Position numbers and translations under genes: made by a program. Below the pieces are notes generated by a model. It was given only the letters and a program-made list of their open reading frames with translations. It searched no databases and was not told the origin of the DNA. This document shows, piece after piece, positions 1 to 8,155 of a stretch of 64,000 nucleotides of DNA. How positions within the stretch are numbered: position 1 is the stretch's first letter; each line of letters starts with the position of its first letter. Source of the DNA: Gryllotalpicola protaetiae (GTDB lineage Bacteria > Actinomycetota > Actinomycetes > Actinomycetales > Microbacteriaceae); assembly GCF_003627055.1 (NCBI RefSeq), contig NZ_CP032624.1:2356001-2420000 (forward strand), read 5' to 3'.

Positions 1-730
1 ACGGGTTCGCGGCGTCGAACATGTCGAACTCGGTCGAGTACGTGTTGCCGTCGAGGAAGATCGCGTGGTCGGGATCGATCGCGCGCACCGCGTCGAACAG
101 GCGGCGATAGAGCGGGCCGACAACGCGGCGGGTCTCGTCGGCCGGTTCGTTCATGAGGTTGTAGCCGGCCACCCAGGTGTTGCCCTTGTAGTGCTCGGCG
201 ATCGCCTTCCAGATGTTCTCCACCCGGTCCTGGAAGTGCGGGTGGCGCCATAGCTGCGCCTGGTGCGTGTCGTTGTCGGAGTGCCAGTGGTGGTTCTGCC
301 CGCCGGGCAGCGCATGCAGATCGATGAGCGAGTACACGCCATGGCGGCCGGATGCCTCAACCGCACGATCGAGGTGATCGAACGCGTCCGGCTTGATCTC
401 GAACGGGCGGTCGTCGTTTTCGAAGTGGTGGTAGTTGACCGGAATCCGGATCAGCGTCATGCCGAGCTCGCCGAGGAATGCGGCATCCGCCTCGCCGTAG
501 AACGCGGTGAGCAGGCGGTCGAAGAAACGGGTGGCGCGGTCGTTGCCGATGACGCCCGCGACCTTCTCGCGCATCAGGGTCTCGTTGGCGGGGTAGCCCG
601 TGATGAAGTTCTCCATGTTGAGCCAGCCGCCGACGCAGACGCCCGTGAAGCGGATCGGCCGGCCCCAGCCGTCGAGGAAGCGGGTGCCGTCGGTGCGGAC
701 GAACTGCGGGGGCTGGGTGCTGCCGACCAT
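1..730 (-). CDS. Glycoside hydrolase family 5 enzyme, C-terminus cut off by window edge
   Basis: The first 243 residues of a GH5 (cellulase-superfamily) TIM-barrel hydrolase are visible; the rest lies beyond base 1. The general acid/base is Glu195 in NLMNEPAD; the nucleophile region is outside the window. No signal peptide is visible, so the enzyme is probably cytoplasmic and acts on imported oligosaccharides. It is a clear paralogue of the complete GH5 gene at 41330-42694, sharing GGWLNMENFITGY near residue 35, DLHALPG near 138 and the NEPADET block. The start at 730 is chosen because GTGAGG lies 8 bases upstream and the N-terminus aligns with the paralogue; an in-frame ATG at 736 sits too close to that site. 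Substrate specificity cannot be read from the sequence. It is divergent from the LacI gene at 868. Confidence 0.87.
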   Translation of the reverse strand, partial: MVGSTQPPQFVRTDGTRFLDGWGRPIRFTGVCVGGWLNMENFITGYPANETLMREKVAGVIGNDRATRFFDRLLTAFYGEADAAFLGELGMTLIRIPVNYHHFENDDRPFEIKPDAFDHLDRAVEASGRHGVYSLIDLHALPGGQNHHWHSDNDTHQAQLWRHPHFQDRVENIWKAIAEHYKGNTWVAGYNLMNEPADETRRVVGPLYRRLFDAVRAIDPDHAIFLDGNTYSTEFDMFDAANP

Positions 731-758
731 GGCCATGACCTCACTGTCACGTGTTTGA

Positions 759-795
759 GAAAAGTTTCGCGATTCAGTTCGGGACTTTCGCGATT
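759..795. promoter_or_regulatory. Candidate operator region between GH5 gene and LacI gene
   Basis: GAAAAGTTTC (759-768) overlaps the first of two direct repeats TTTCGCGATT (765-774 and 786-795). The repeats start 21 bases apart, about two helical turns. The region lies just upstream of the GH5 start and before the divergent regulator, so it is a plausible repressor-binding region. Related GAAA-TTTC motifs occur near the second GH5 gene and two tautomerase genes. No bound protein is known. Confidence 0.4.
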
Positions 796-867
796 GCTCT
801 CAGGCTAGGAAGACGTCGGTCGCGGTGTCAAGCGGGCGCGCGGCATGAGCTTCGGGCGCTCGCGATA

Positions 868-1908
868 ATGACTCGTGTGAACCGGGCTGGTGGTGCGAGC
901 GTGCGGGGCGAGGGCTCCGTCCCCAGCATCCGCGATGTCGCCCGCGCGGCGGGCGTCTCGCACATGACCGTGTCGCGTGTGCTCAACGCGCATCCGAATG
1001 TCAGTGCCGCGACCCGCGAACGCGTCGAGGCCGTCATCGCCGAGCTCAGGTTTCGACCGAGCCGCACCGCGCGGGCGCTGGCGCACGGCGCGTCGCGGGT
1101 CATCGGGGTCGTCGAGGCGACCGGTGGCCGCTACTACGGGCCGGCTTCGACGATCGCCGCGATCGAGGACGCGGCGCGTGCAGAGGGCTTTTCGGTGATG
1201 ATCGCGGCCATCGATGAGGGCAGCACCGGCAGCGGGGCCGCAGCGGTCGAGCATCTTCTCGACCAGGGCGCCGCGGGCCTGATCCTGGTGGGTCCAGGTG
1301 CGACGGCGAGCGGCGAGGTGACGGATGCCGCCGCCGGAGTCCCCCTCGTCGTGATGCACGCCGCCGAAGGCGCGGGATCGAGCTCGGCCGAGCAGGTCGA
1401 GGGTGGCCGCGTCGCCGCCCGCCATCTTCTCGAGCTGGGGCACAGGACGATGGCGCAGCTCGCCGGGCCGGCGGGCTGGGTCGAGGCCGAGGCGCGGGCG
1501 CGCGGATTCGCCGCCGAACTCGCCGAGGCCGGCGTGACACTCGCCGCACAGGTCGAGGGCGATTGGACAGCCGCCTCCGGCTTCGCCGCCGGCCGCGAGC
1601 TGCTTGCCGTCGGCGGATTCACGGCGGTGTTCTGCGCGAACGACCAGATGGCGCTCGGGATGCTTCACGCAGCTCGCGTCGCAGGCATCGCAGTGCCGGC
1701 CGAGCTCAGCGTGATCGGGTTCGACGACATGCCCGAGGCGGCGCACTATGCGCCCGCCCTCACGACGCTGCGACAGGACTTCGGCGAGCTCGGGCGGCGG
1801 GCCATCGCCACCCTGCTCGCGCAGCTCGGCCGCGGCGCGGCACCCGGGCCGGTGTCGGCGCCGAAGCTGATCGTGCGGGAGTCGGCGGCGCGGGCTCCGC
1901 GCGGGTAA
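868..1908 (+). CDS. LacI-family transcriptional regulator, likely AraR-type arabinose repressor
   Basis: A 346-residue LacI/GalR repressor: an N-terminal helix-turn-helix (SIRDVARAAGVSHMTVSRVL near residue 15) followed by a periplasmic-binding-protein-like effector domain ending in the family's C-terminal IGFDDMPEA segment. The longer reading frame from 751 begins inside the divergent promoter; ATG 868 leaves a short leader before the DNA-binding domain. GTG 901 is a possible alternative. The gene sits between a GH5 gene and araBDA and in the same direction as araBDA. A perfect 14-bp palindrome lies just before araB. Regulation of arabinose genes is inferred from position and from LacI-type AraR proteins of other actinobacteria; the effector is not shown by the sequence. 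Confidence 0.85.
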   Translation: MTRVNRAGGASVRGEGSVPSIRDVARAAGVSHMTVSRVLNAHPNVSAATRERVEAVIAELRFRPSRTARALAHGASRVIGVVEATGGRYYGPASTIAAIEDAARAEGFSVMIAAIDEGSTGSGAAAVEHLLDQGAAGLILVGPGATASGEVTDAAAGVPLVVMHAAEGAGSSSAEQVEGGRVAARHLLELGHRTMAQLAGPAGWVEAEARARGFAAELAEAGVTLAAQVEGDWTAASGFAAGRELLAVGGFTAVFCANDQMALGMLHAARVAGIAVPAELSVIGFDDMPEAAHYAPALTTLRQDFGELGRRAIATLLAQLGRGAAPGPVSAPKLIVRESAARAPRG

Positions 1909-2038
1909 CGCGGGGTTAGCGCCGACGGAAGGGATCCCGCCGCTGTGGCGGCGCGTCGCATACTCACGCCGGCGTGTCGGCCGGAATCTCTTCCGCGAGG
2001 GCCTCGGTGCTTGCGCGCCCAGCGCCGTGTCACTACCG

Positions 2039-2052
2039 TGTTACCGGTAACA
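2039..2052. promoter_or_regulatory. Palindromic operator TGTTACCGGTAACA upstream of araB
   Basis: TGTTACCGGTAACA is a perfect 14-bp palindrome with a central CG step, the usual shape of a LacI-family operator. It ends 31 bases before the araB ATG, in the 175-base gap after the LacI gene at 868-1908, where it could block transcription start or elongation. The same sequence was not noticed elsewhere in the window, which suggests a dedicated local circuit. Confidence 0.65.
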
Positions 2053-2083
2053 TGTATCCCCAGCAGCGAGGAGATCGCGGTCG

Positions 2084-3715
2084 ATGACGACTGACGAAGG
2101 GCAGAGCGCTGCCCGGGTGATCGCCGAGGGTCGCGCGACCCTCGGGATCGAGTTCGGCTCGACGCGCATCAAGGCCTGCCTGATCGGCCCCGACTTCCAG
2201 GTGCTCGCCGTGGGCGCGCACGAGTGGGAGAACGAGTTCGTCGACGGACGGTGGACCTACTCGCTCGACGCGGTCTGGGCCGGGTTGCAGTGCGCGTATG
2301 CCGACCTGGCCGACTCCGTGCAGCGGCAGTACGGTTTGCGGCCGACGAAGCTCGCGGCGATCGGGATCTCGGCGATGATGCACGGCTATCTCGCGGTCGA
2401 CGATGGCGGCGAGCTGCTGGTCCCCTTCCGCACCTGGCGCAACACCTCGACCGGGCCGGCGGCGGCCGAGCTCACGGAGGCGCTCGATTTCAATGTGCCG
2501 CTGCGCTGGTCGATCGCGCATCTCTACCAGGCGGTGCTCGACGAAGAGCCGCACGTCGCGCGCCTCGACAAGCTCATGACGCTCGCGGCATATGTCCACT
2601 GGCGCCTCACGGGTCGGTTCGTCGCGGGGTCGGGCGACGCGTCCGGCATGTTCCCGATCGATGCCGTGACCGGCGGCTTCGATGAGGGCAGGCTCGCAAT
2701 CGCCGGCGAGCTGATCAGCAGACGGATGCCTGATCTCGACCTCGCCGCGCTGCTTCCCGAGGTACTGCCGGCCGGGTCTGACGCGGGGGTCCTCACCGAT
2801 GAGGGCGCCGCGCTGCTCGACCCGTCGGGGGTGCTGCAGCCCGGCATCCGCTTGTGCCCGCCTGAGGGCGACGCGGGCACCGGAATGGTCGCGACCAACT
2901 CGGTCAGCGTGCGCACCGGGAACGTGAGCGTCGGCACGAGCGTGTTCGCCATGATCGTGCTCGAGCACGACCTCGCCGCGGTGCACCCCGAACTCGATGT
3001 GGTGACCACGCCGGCCGGTGCGCCGGTCGCAATGGTGCACTGCAACAACGGCGCGAGCGAGCTCGCCGCGTGGGCCGGCGTCTTCGGTCAGTTCGCGGAA
3101 CGCGTTGGCGCGCCCGCAGACAGCGACGCCGTGTTCGGCGCGCTGCTCGGGGCGGCGGCACAGGGCGAGGCCGACGGCGGCGGGCTGCTCGCCTACAACT
3201 TCCTCTCGGGCGAGCCGATCGCCGGGCTCGACGCGGGCCGGCCGCTCGTCGTGCGCACTCCCGAAAGTCACTTCACGCTCGCGAACTTCATGCGCTCCCA
3301 GCTCTACTCGGTGTTCGCGACGCTGAGCCTCGGCATGGAGGTGCTCGCCGGCGAGGGCGTTCGCGTCGACCGGATGCTCGCGCACGGCGGCGTCTTCCGC
3401 ACCGCCGACATCGCCCAGCGCGCGCTCGCCGCGGCGCTCGGGGTGCCGGTCGCCGTCGAGCGATCGGCGGGTGAGGGCGGCGCCTGGGGCATCGCGCTGC
3501 TCGCCGCATACCTCGACGAGGCGGACGAGCTCAGCCTCGGCGAATTCCTCGACCGGCGCGTGTTCACGGGCGATTCCTTCAGCGAGGCGGCACCGGATCC
3601 CGCCGAGCAGTCAGGGTTCCGGGCGTTCCTCGAGAGCTTCCGGGCAGGGCTCGCGATCGAGCGGGCTGCGGTGCAGGCATCCGCCCGCCCCGTTGAGAAG
3701 GAGAACAGAGAATGA
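2084..3715 (+). CDS. araB: FGGY-family ribulokinase of the arabinose pathway
   Basis: A 543-residue FGGY carbohydrate kinase, predicted to phosphorylate L-ribulose to L-ribulose-5-phosphate with ATP in the cytoplasm. The N-terminal ATPase fold begins with GIEFGSTRIKACLIG (about residues 22-36); SAMMHGY and WRNTST lie in the first lobe and TGNVSVGTSVF and AHGGVFRT in the second. General similarity would also allow xylulokinase, but the next two genes are L-ribulose-5-phosphate 4-epimerase and L-arabinose isomerase. Its stop overlaps the araD start (ATGA). GAGGAG lies upstream of the ATG at a rather long spacing. Likely repressed through the palindrome at 2039-2052. Confidence 0.88.
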   Translation: MTTDEGQSAARVIAEGRATLGIEFGSTRIKACLIGPDFQVLAVGAHEWENEFVDGRWTYSLDAVWAGLQCAYADLADSVQRQYGLRPTKLAAIGISAMMHGYLAVDDGGELLVPFRTWRNTSTGPAAAELTEALDFNVPLRWSIAHLYQAVLDEEPHVARLDKLMTLAAYVHWRLTGRFVAGSGDASGMFPIDAVTGGFDEGRLAIAGELISRRMPDLDLAALLPEVLPAGSDAGVLTDEGAALLDPSGVLQPGIRLCPPEGDAGTGMVATNSVSVRTGNVSVGTSVFAMIVLEHDLAAVHPELDVVTTPAGAPVAMVHCNNGASELAAWAGVFGQFAERVGAPADSDAVFGALLGAAAQGEADGGGLLAYNFLSGEPIAGLDAGRPLVVRTPESHFTLANFMRSQLYSVFATLSLGMEVLAGEGVRVDRMLAHGGVFRTADIAQRALAAALGVPVAVERSAGEGGAWGIALLAAYLDEADELSLGEFLDRRVFTGDSFSEAAPDPAEQSGFRAFLESFRAGLAIERAAVQASARPVEKENRE

Positions 3716-4404
3716 CGGCGGATGCTGCGATTCAGACGACCCGCGAGCAGGTGGCTGCACTGCACGCGGAGCTCGTGCGCTACGGGCTCGTCGTGTGGAC
3801 GGGCGGGAACATCTCGGGGCGCGTGCCCGGCGAGGACCTGTTCGTCATCAAGCCGAGCGGCGTCGAATATGACGAGCTCGCGGCCGACAACATGATCCTC
3901 TGCGACCTCGACGGCAACGTCGTCCCCGGCACGCTCGGAAGCGAGCGCGCACCCTCGAGCGACACGGCGGCGCACGCATACGTCTATCGGAATATGTCGC
4001 ACGTGGGCGGCGTGGTGCACACGCACTCGGACTACGCGGCGGCGTGGGCCGCGCGTGGCGAGGCGATCCCCTGCGTGCTCACCGCGATGGCTGACGAGTT
4101 CGGCGGCGAGATCCCCGTCGGGCCGTTCGCCATCATCGGCGACGACTCGATCGGCCGAGGCATCGTCGAGACCCTCGACGGCCACCGCTCACGCGCCGTG
4201 CTCATGCAGAACCACGGGGTCTTCACGATCGGCAAGGACGCCCGCGACGCGGTCAAGGCGGCGGTCATGACCGAGGACGTCGCCCGCACCGTGCACTTCT
4301 CGAGGCAGCTCGGTGAGCCGATCCCGATCCCGCAGGAGAAGATCGACGCCCTCTTCGACCGTTACCAGAACGTCTATGGACAGAAGCCACAAGGAGCACT
4401 GTGA
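3712..4404 (+). CDS. araD: L-ribulose-5-phosphate 4-epimerase
   Basis: A 230-residue class II aldolase/epimerase that converts L-ribulose-5-phosphate to D-xylulose-5-phosphate, linking arabinose to the pentose phosphate pathway. Visible family signatures are GNISGR near residue 27, [10 protein letters not shown] for the phosphate site, the zinc-binding [10 protein letters not shown] segment, and [10 protein letters not shown]. The length is normal. It overlaps araB by four bases and araA by four bases (GTGA), so the three genes should be co-translated. The phosphoketolase at the right end of the window could use the xylulose-5-phosphate product, although the two loci are far apart. Confidence 0.93.
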   Translation: MTADAAIQTTREQVAALHAELVRYGLVVWTGGNISGRVPGEDLFVIKPSGVEYDELAADNMILCDLDGNVVPGTLGSERAPSSDTAAHAYVYRNMSHVGGVVHTHSDYAAAWAARGEAIPCVLTAMADEFGGEIPVGPFAIIGDDSIGRGIVETLDGHRSRAVLMQNHGVFTIGKDARDAVKAAVMTEDVARTVHFSRQLGEPIPIPQEKIDALFDRYQNVYGQKPQGAL

Positions 4405-5918
4405 CCACGCCATTCACCCCTTATGAGGAACTCGAGGTCTGGTTCTTCACCGGAAGCCAGGGGCTCTACGGCGAAGAGACGCTGAGGCAGGTCGCCGAGC
4501 AGTCGCAGGGCCTGGTGGCGACGCTGGATGCGGCATCCGCGGTGCCCGTCAAGATGGTGTGGAAGCCGGTGCTCACCGACTCGGCCGCCATTCGCCGGGC
4601 CGTGCTCGACGCGAACGCCGAGACCCGAGTGATCGGCGTGGTCACGTGGATGCACACCTTCAGCCCAGCGAAGATGTGGATCGCCGGCCTGCAGGAGCTC
4701 GCGAAGCCGCTGCTGCATCTGCACACCCAGGCGAACGTCGAGCTGCCGTACGGCGAGATCGACTTCGACTTCATGAACCTGAACCAGGCGGCGCACGGCG
4801 ACCGGGAGTTCGGCTACGCGCTCACCCGGCTCGGCGTCCGTCGCAAGACGGTCGTGGGCCACGTCACGAACCCGCGGGTGCAGGAGCGCGTCGGCACCTG
4901 GGTGCGCGCCGCCGTCGGCAGGCACGCGCTCGCGAACCTCAAGGTCGCGCGCTTCGGCGACAACATGCGCCAGGTCGCGGTCACCGAGGGCGACAAGACC
5001 GAGGCGCAGGCGAAGCTCGGCGTCGAGATCAACACGTGGGGCGTGAACGAGCTGGTCGCGCGGGTCGAGGCGGCGACGGATGCCGAGATCGACGCCCTCG
5101 TCGACGAATACGTCTCTTCCTACGACGTGGTCGACGAGTTGCTTCCCGGGGGCGCGCGGCACGTGGCGCTGCGCGACGCGGCCGCGATCGAGATCGGGCT
5201 GCGCTCCTTCCTCGAAGACGGCGGCTTCGGCGCCTTCACCGACACCTTCGAGGATCTCGGCGCCCTGAAGCAGCTGCCGGGCCTCGCCGTGCAGCGGCTG
5301 ATGGCAGAGGGCTACGGATTCGGCGCTGAGGGCGACTGGAAGACCGCCGTCCTCGTGCACGCGGCCGCCGCGATGGGGGCGGGGCTGCCCGGCGGCGCGA
5401 GCCTGATGGAGGACTACACCTACGACCTCGTCGACGGGCGCGAGGCGATTCTCGGCGCGCACATGCTCGAGGTGTCGCCGTCGCTGACCTCGGCGAAGCC
5501 GTCGCTCGAGATCCACCCGCTCGGCATCGGAGGGAAGGACGACCCCGTGCGGCTCGTCTTCACCGCGGACCCGGGCCCGGCCGTCGTCGTCGCGCTCGCC
5601 GATCTGCGCGACCGCTTCCGGCTGACCGCCAACGTGGTCGACGTCGTCGAGCCCCGCGCGCCGCTGCCTCACCTGCCGGTGGGGCGTGCGGTGTGGCATC
5701 CGCGCCCCGATTTCGAGACCTCGGCGACGGCCTGGCTCACGGCCGGCGCCGCGCACCACACGGTCATGTCGACCGCCGTCGGCCTCGAGGCCTTCGAAGA
5801 CCTCGCGCGGATGGTCGGCATCGAGCTGTTCGTCATCGACGAGCACACGCGGGCGCGCGACGTCGAGAACACGGCCCGCTGGAACGCGGCCTACTGGCGC
5901 CTCGACGGGCGGCCGTAG
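4401..5918 (+). CDS. araA: L-arabinose isomerase
   Basis: A 505-residue L-arabinose isomerase that interconverts L-arabinose and L-ribulose using a divalent metal. Family landmarks include [14 protein letters not shown] at the N-terminus, THMHTF-like [22 protein letters not shown], and the metal-site segments [29 protein letters not shown] and GAAHHTVMS. The start is GTG, overlapping the araD stop. Length matches the family. It is the last gene of araBDA and ends just before a strong nested hairpin that also faces the convergent epimerase gene. Confidence 0.95.
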   Translation: MTTPFTPYEELEVWFFTGSQGLYGEETLRQVAEQSQGLVATLDAASAVPVKMVWKPVLTDSAAIRRAVLDANAETRVIGVVTWMHTFSPAKMWIAGLQELAKPLLHLHTQANVELPYGEIDFDFMNLNQAAHGDREFGYALTRLGVRRKTVVGHVTNPRVQERVGTWVRAAVGRHALANLKVARFGDNMRQVAVTEGDKTEAQAKLGVEINTWGVNELVARVEAATDAEIDALVDEYVSSYDVVDELLPGGARHVALRDAAAIEIGLRSFLEDGGFGAFTDTFEDLGALKQLPGLAVQRLMAEGYGFGAEGDWKTAVLVHAAAAMGAGLPGGASLMEDYTYDLVDGREAILGAHMLEVSPSLTSAKPSLEIHPLGIGGKDDPVRLVFTADPGPAVVVALADLRDRFRLTANVVDVVEPRAPLPHLPVGRAVWHPRPDFETSATAWLTAGAAHHTVMSTAVGLEAFEDLARMVGIELFVIDEHTRARDVENTARWNAAYWRLDGRP

Positions 5919-5923
5919 TCGCC

Positions 5924-5995
5924 GCGTGCGCGGGTGAAAACGCGCGTGCGCGGGAGTTGTTCGACCCGCGCACACGTCGTTTCACCCGCGCACGC
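5924..5995. terminator. Nested bidirectional hairpin between araA and the convergent epimerase gene
   Basis: GCGTGCGCGGGTGAAAACG (5924-5942) is nearly the reverse complement of CGTTTCACCCGCGCACGC (5978-5995), differing by one extra A. A second inverted pair, GTGCGCGGG and CCCGCGCAC, is nested inside. The 80-base gap separates converging stop codons, so it probably terminates both transcripts. Confidence 0.72.
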
Positions 5996-5998
5996 GCG

Positions 5999-6967
5999 TC
6001 AGATGCTGACGCGGCCGTTCGCGACGAACCAGTCGAGCGCCTCGCGTGCGGCCTCGAGTGAGGTGTAGCGCGGCTCGTACCCGAGCTCGGTGCGCGCCCG
6101 CTCGATCGACGCCGCAGGGCTGCGCAAAACGTGCTCGAGCGTCGTCGCGGCGGCCTCGGGCCCGACCGCGACAGCGAACTCCGCCCACGGTGCGAACTCC
6201 AGATCGGGCGTGTGTCCGAACCACCCGGCGACCGCTTCGGCGAAGCCGCGCAGGGTCAGCGCGCGGTCCGACACGACGTGGTACGCGCGGCCAAAGAGGC
6301 CGGCTGAGGCATCCGCCCCTCGCTCGATCGCCAGCTGGAAGGCCTGCGCGACGTCGTCGGCGTGGACGTGGTGCAGCGTCTCGAGACCGAAGCCGGGAAG
6401 CACCACGCGCTCGCCGCGGGCGAGCTTCTCCCACACGGACGCCTCGAGGTTGCCCTGCGGGTTGATGATCGGCCACCCCGGCCCGCTGATGTGCCCGGGC
6501 CGCAGGATGATCGACGGCAGGCCATCGGGGCGGGCGGATTCCTCGGCCAGCATCCGCTCGATCTCGAGCTTGCCCGTGCCGTACTCGCCCCAGGGCTCGA
6601 GGTCTTCGTCTTCGTCCGTCGGCACAGCCGTCGGCGCGCCGTGCACCCAGATGGTGCTGCACATGACGAGCAGGCGCGTGCGCCCGCGCACGGCGTCGAC
6701 GAGCTGGCGGGCGGATGCCGCGGTGAAGCACACCAGGTCGACGACGACGTCGGCGGAGAGCTCGGCGATGCGCGCGCCGAAAGTGCCTGCCGCGTCCTCG
6801 GCCTCGCGGTCGGCGGTCACCGTCTGAACCTGCTGCCATGCAGGGTCGTCGCGGTAGCGGGGCGTCCCGTTCCGCGACAGCGCCACCACCTCGTGCCCGG
6901 CCGCGACGAGCCGCGGAACGAGATAGCCGCCGATGTGCCCGGTGGCGCCGATGATGACGATGCGCAT
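5999..6967 (-). CDS. NAD(P)-dependent epimerase/dehydratase (extended SDR family)
   Basis: A 322-residue extended short-chain dehydrogenase with an N-terminal Rossmann motif IGATGHIGG and a downstream substrate domain. The catalytic tyrosine/lysine pair is probably YGTGK, after the CSTIWVHG serine region. LRPGHISGPG is the typical post-catalytic segment. It may act on a free or nucleotide-linked sugar, or a lactone; the sequence does not decide. Its position between the arabinose operon and an arabino-oligosaccharide transporter suggests sugar metabolism. Two related SDR proteins occur at 40427 and 42886. It is divergent from the LacI gene at 7049, and the palindrome at 7016 lies between them, so it may share that control. 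Confidence 0.8.
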   Translation of the reverse strand: MRIVIIGATGHIGGYLVPRLVAAGHEVVALSRNGTPRYRDDPAWQQVQTVTADREAEDAAGTFGARIAELSADVVVDLVCFTAASARQLVDAVRGRTRLLVMCSTIWVHGAPTAVPTDEDEDLEPWGEYGTGKLEIERMLAEESARPDGLPSIILRPGHISGPGWPIINPQGNLEASVWEKLARGERVVLPGFGLETLHHVHADDVAQAFQLAIERGADASAGLFGRAYHVVSDRALTLRGFAEAVAGWFGHTPDLEFAPWAEFAVAVGPEAAATTLEHVLRSPAASIERARTELGYEPRYTSLEAAREALDWFVANGRVSI

Positions 6968-7015
6968 GGGGTGCCCCTTCCCGACTTGCCCTCGACTCGG
7001 GCGCCTGCTACGTTT

Positions 7016-7031
7016 GTCGAACCGGTTCGAC
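7016..7031. promoter_or_regulatory. LacI-type operator GTCGAACCGGTTCGAC
   Basis: A perfect 16-bp palindrome ending 17 bases before the LacI gene's ATG and within the divergent promoter shared with the epimerase gene. Its 14-bp core TCGAACCGGTTCGA is repeated exactly at 8086-8099 upstream of the transporter operon. This is direct sequence evidence for autoregulation and regulation of the downstream operon by the protein encoded at 7049-8050. Confidence 0.78.
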
Positions 7032-7048
7032 GACGAGTAGGTAGATCA

Positions 7049-8050
7049 ATGGCGACCATCCAAGACGTTGCGCAGCGCGCGGGCGTCTCGCGAAGCACGG
7101 TCTCCTACGCGCTCTCCGGCAAGAGAACCATCTCACGCGAGACGCGGGAGCGCATTGAGGCGGCGATCCGCGAACTGGGCTTCACCCCCAACGCCGGCGC
7201 GCGGGCACTGGCCACCTCGCAGACGCTTGTCATCGGGCTCCTCGTGCACTTCTTCGAAGACGAGTTCTCGCCCGCCATGCTGCAGTACGTCTTGCCGATC
7301 TCGGACGCGGCGCGCGAGGCGGGCTACGACATCCTGATGGTCACCGAGACCGACGGGCCGAACGCACTCGAGCGCATCTCGAGCTCGAACATGGTCGACG
7401 GCGTGATCCTGCTGAACGTCGCCCACGAGGACCCGCGCCTTCCTGTGATGCGGAAGATCCACCAGCCCGGCTCGATGGTCGGCCTGCCGAAGAATGCCGA
7501 AGGCTTCGACGTCTTCGACCTGGATTTCGACGAGTCCGGCCGTGTTCTCGTCGACCATCTGGCCGAACGGGGGCACCGAGAGATCGTGCTGGTCACGCCG
7601 CGGGCTGATGTCTACGACCGTGGCGGGGCCTACGCTTGGCGGTTCCAGAATGCCGCCCTACAGCGCGCCGCGCAGTACGGAATGCGCGTCCACTGGTTCC
7701 ACGGTGAGACCCAGCAGCCGGCGGTCAACCGGCAGATCGGCGAGATCCTGGACGCGAAGCTCGGCACGGCGATGATCGTGCACAACGATGCGGTCATCGC
7801 GGCGCTGCCTTCCGTGCTGCACGCCCGCGGCATCCGCGTGCCCGACGACCTGTCCGTCGTAGGCATCTTCTCTGAGGATTTCGCGCGCCTCTTCAACCTG
7901 CCGTACACCTCGGTCGAAACCTCGCCGGATAAGCTCGGCCGCCTTGCGGTTCAGGCTCTCGTCACCCGCATGCTCGATCCGGAGGGCACCGCCGCCCATC
8001 GTGTCGAGCTCATCGCGCCCCAGATCACCGATCGGGGCAGCACGAAGTAG
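7049..8050 (+). CDS. LacI-family regulator of the arabino-oligosaccharide operon
   Basis: A 333-residue LacI-family repressor. The DNA-binding domain begins at residue 2 (ATIQDVAQRAGVSRSTVSYAL) and the hinge/effector region follows from about residue 60. ATG 7049 starts exactly at the family domain; the longer frame from 6362 runs through the divergent gene and is discarded. Identical 14-bp palindromic cores flank this gene, one in its own promoter and one 56 bases before the binding-protein gene. The effector is probably the transported or partly degraded arabinoside; that part is inference. Confidence 0.9.
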   Translation: MATIQDVAQRAGVSRSTVSYALSGKRTISRETRERIEAAIRELGFTPNAGARALATSQTLVIGLLVHFFEDEFSPAMLQYVLPISDAAREAGYDILMVTETDGPNALERISSSNMVDGVILLNVAHEDPRLPVMRKIHQPGSMVGLPKNAEGFDVFDLDFDESGRVLVDHLAERGHREIVLVTPRADVYDRGGAYAWRFQNAALQRAAQYGMRVHWFHGETQQPAVNRQIGEILDAKLGTAMIVHNDAVIAALPSVLHARGIRVPDDLSVVGIFSEDFARLFNLPYTSVETSPDKLGRLAVQALVTRMLDPEGTAAHRVELIAPQITDRGSTK

Positions 8051-8084
8051 CCGCCGATCGCGCGGGTGCTTCTTGCGACGTCGA

Positions 8085-8100
8085 ATCGAACCGGTTCGAT
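8085..8100. promoter_or_regulatory. LacI-type operator ATCGAACCGGTTCGAT before the transporter operon
   Basis: A perfect 16-bp palindrome in the gap between the LacI gene and the solute-binding-protein gene. Its 14-bp core is the same as in the operator at 7016-7031. It lies 56 bases upstream of the GTG start at 8156, consistent with a promoter-overlapping operator. Confidence 0.78.
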
Positions 8101-8155
8101 GATCACTCACAACTTCACAGCCCACCAAACCTGCACCATTCAAGGAGGAATACCC

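Noticed and set aside
805-1746. Long minus-strand open frame opposite the first LacI gene
   Set aside because: It is a GC-rich shadow with Arg/His/Gly bias, while the opposite strand has a complete LacI domain order.
2033-3385. 450-residue minus-strand frame opposite araB
   Set aside because: The plus strand encodes a recognisable FGGY kinase with araBDA coupling; the antisense translation has no coherent domain.
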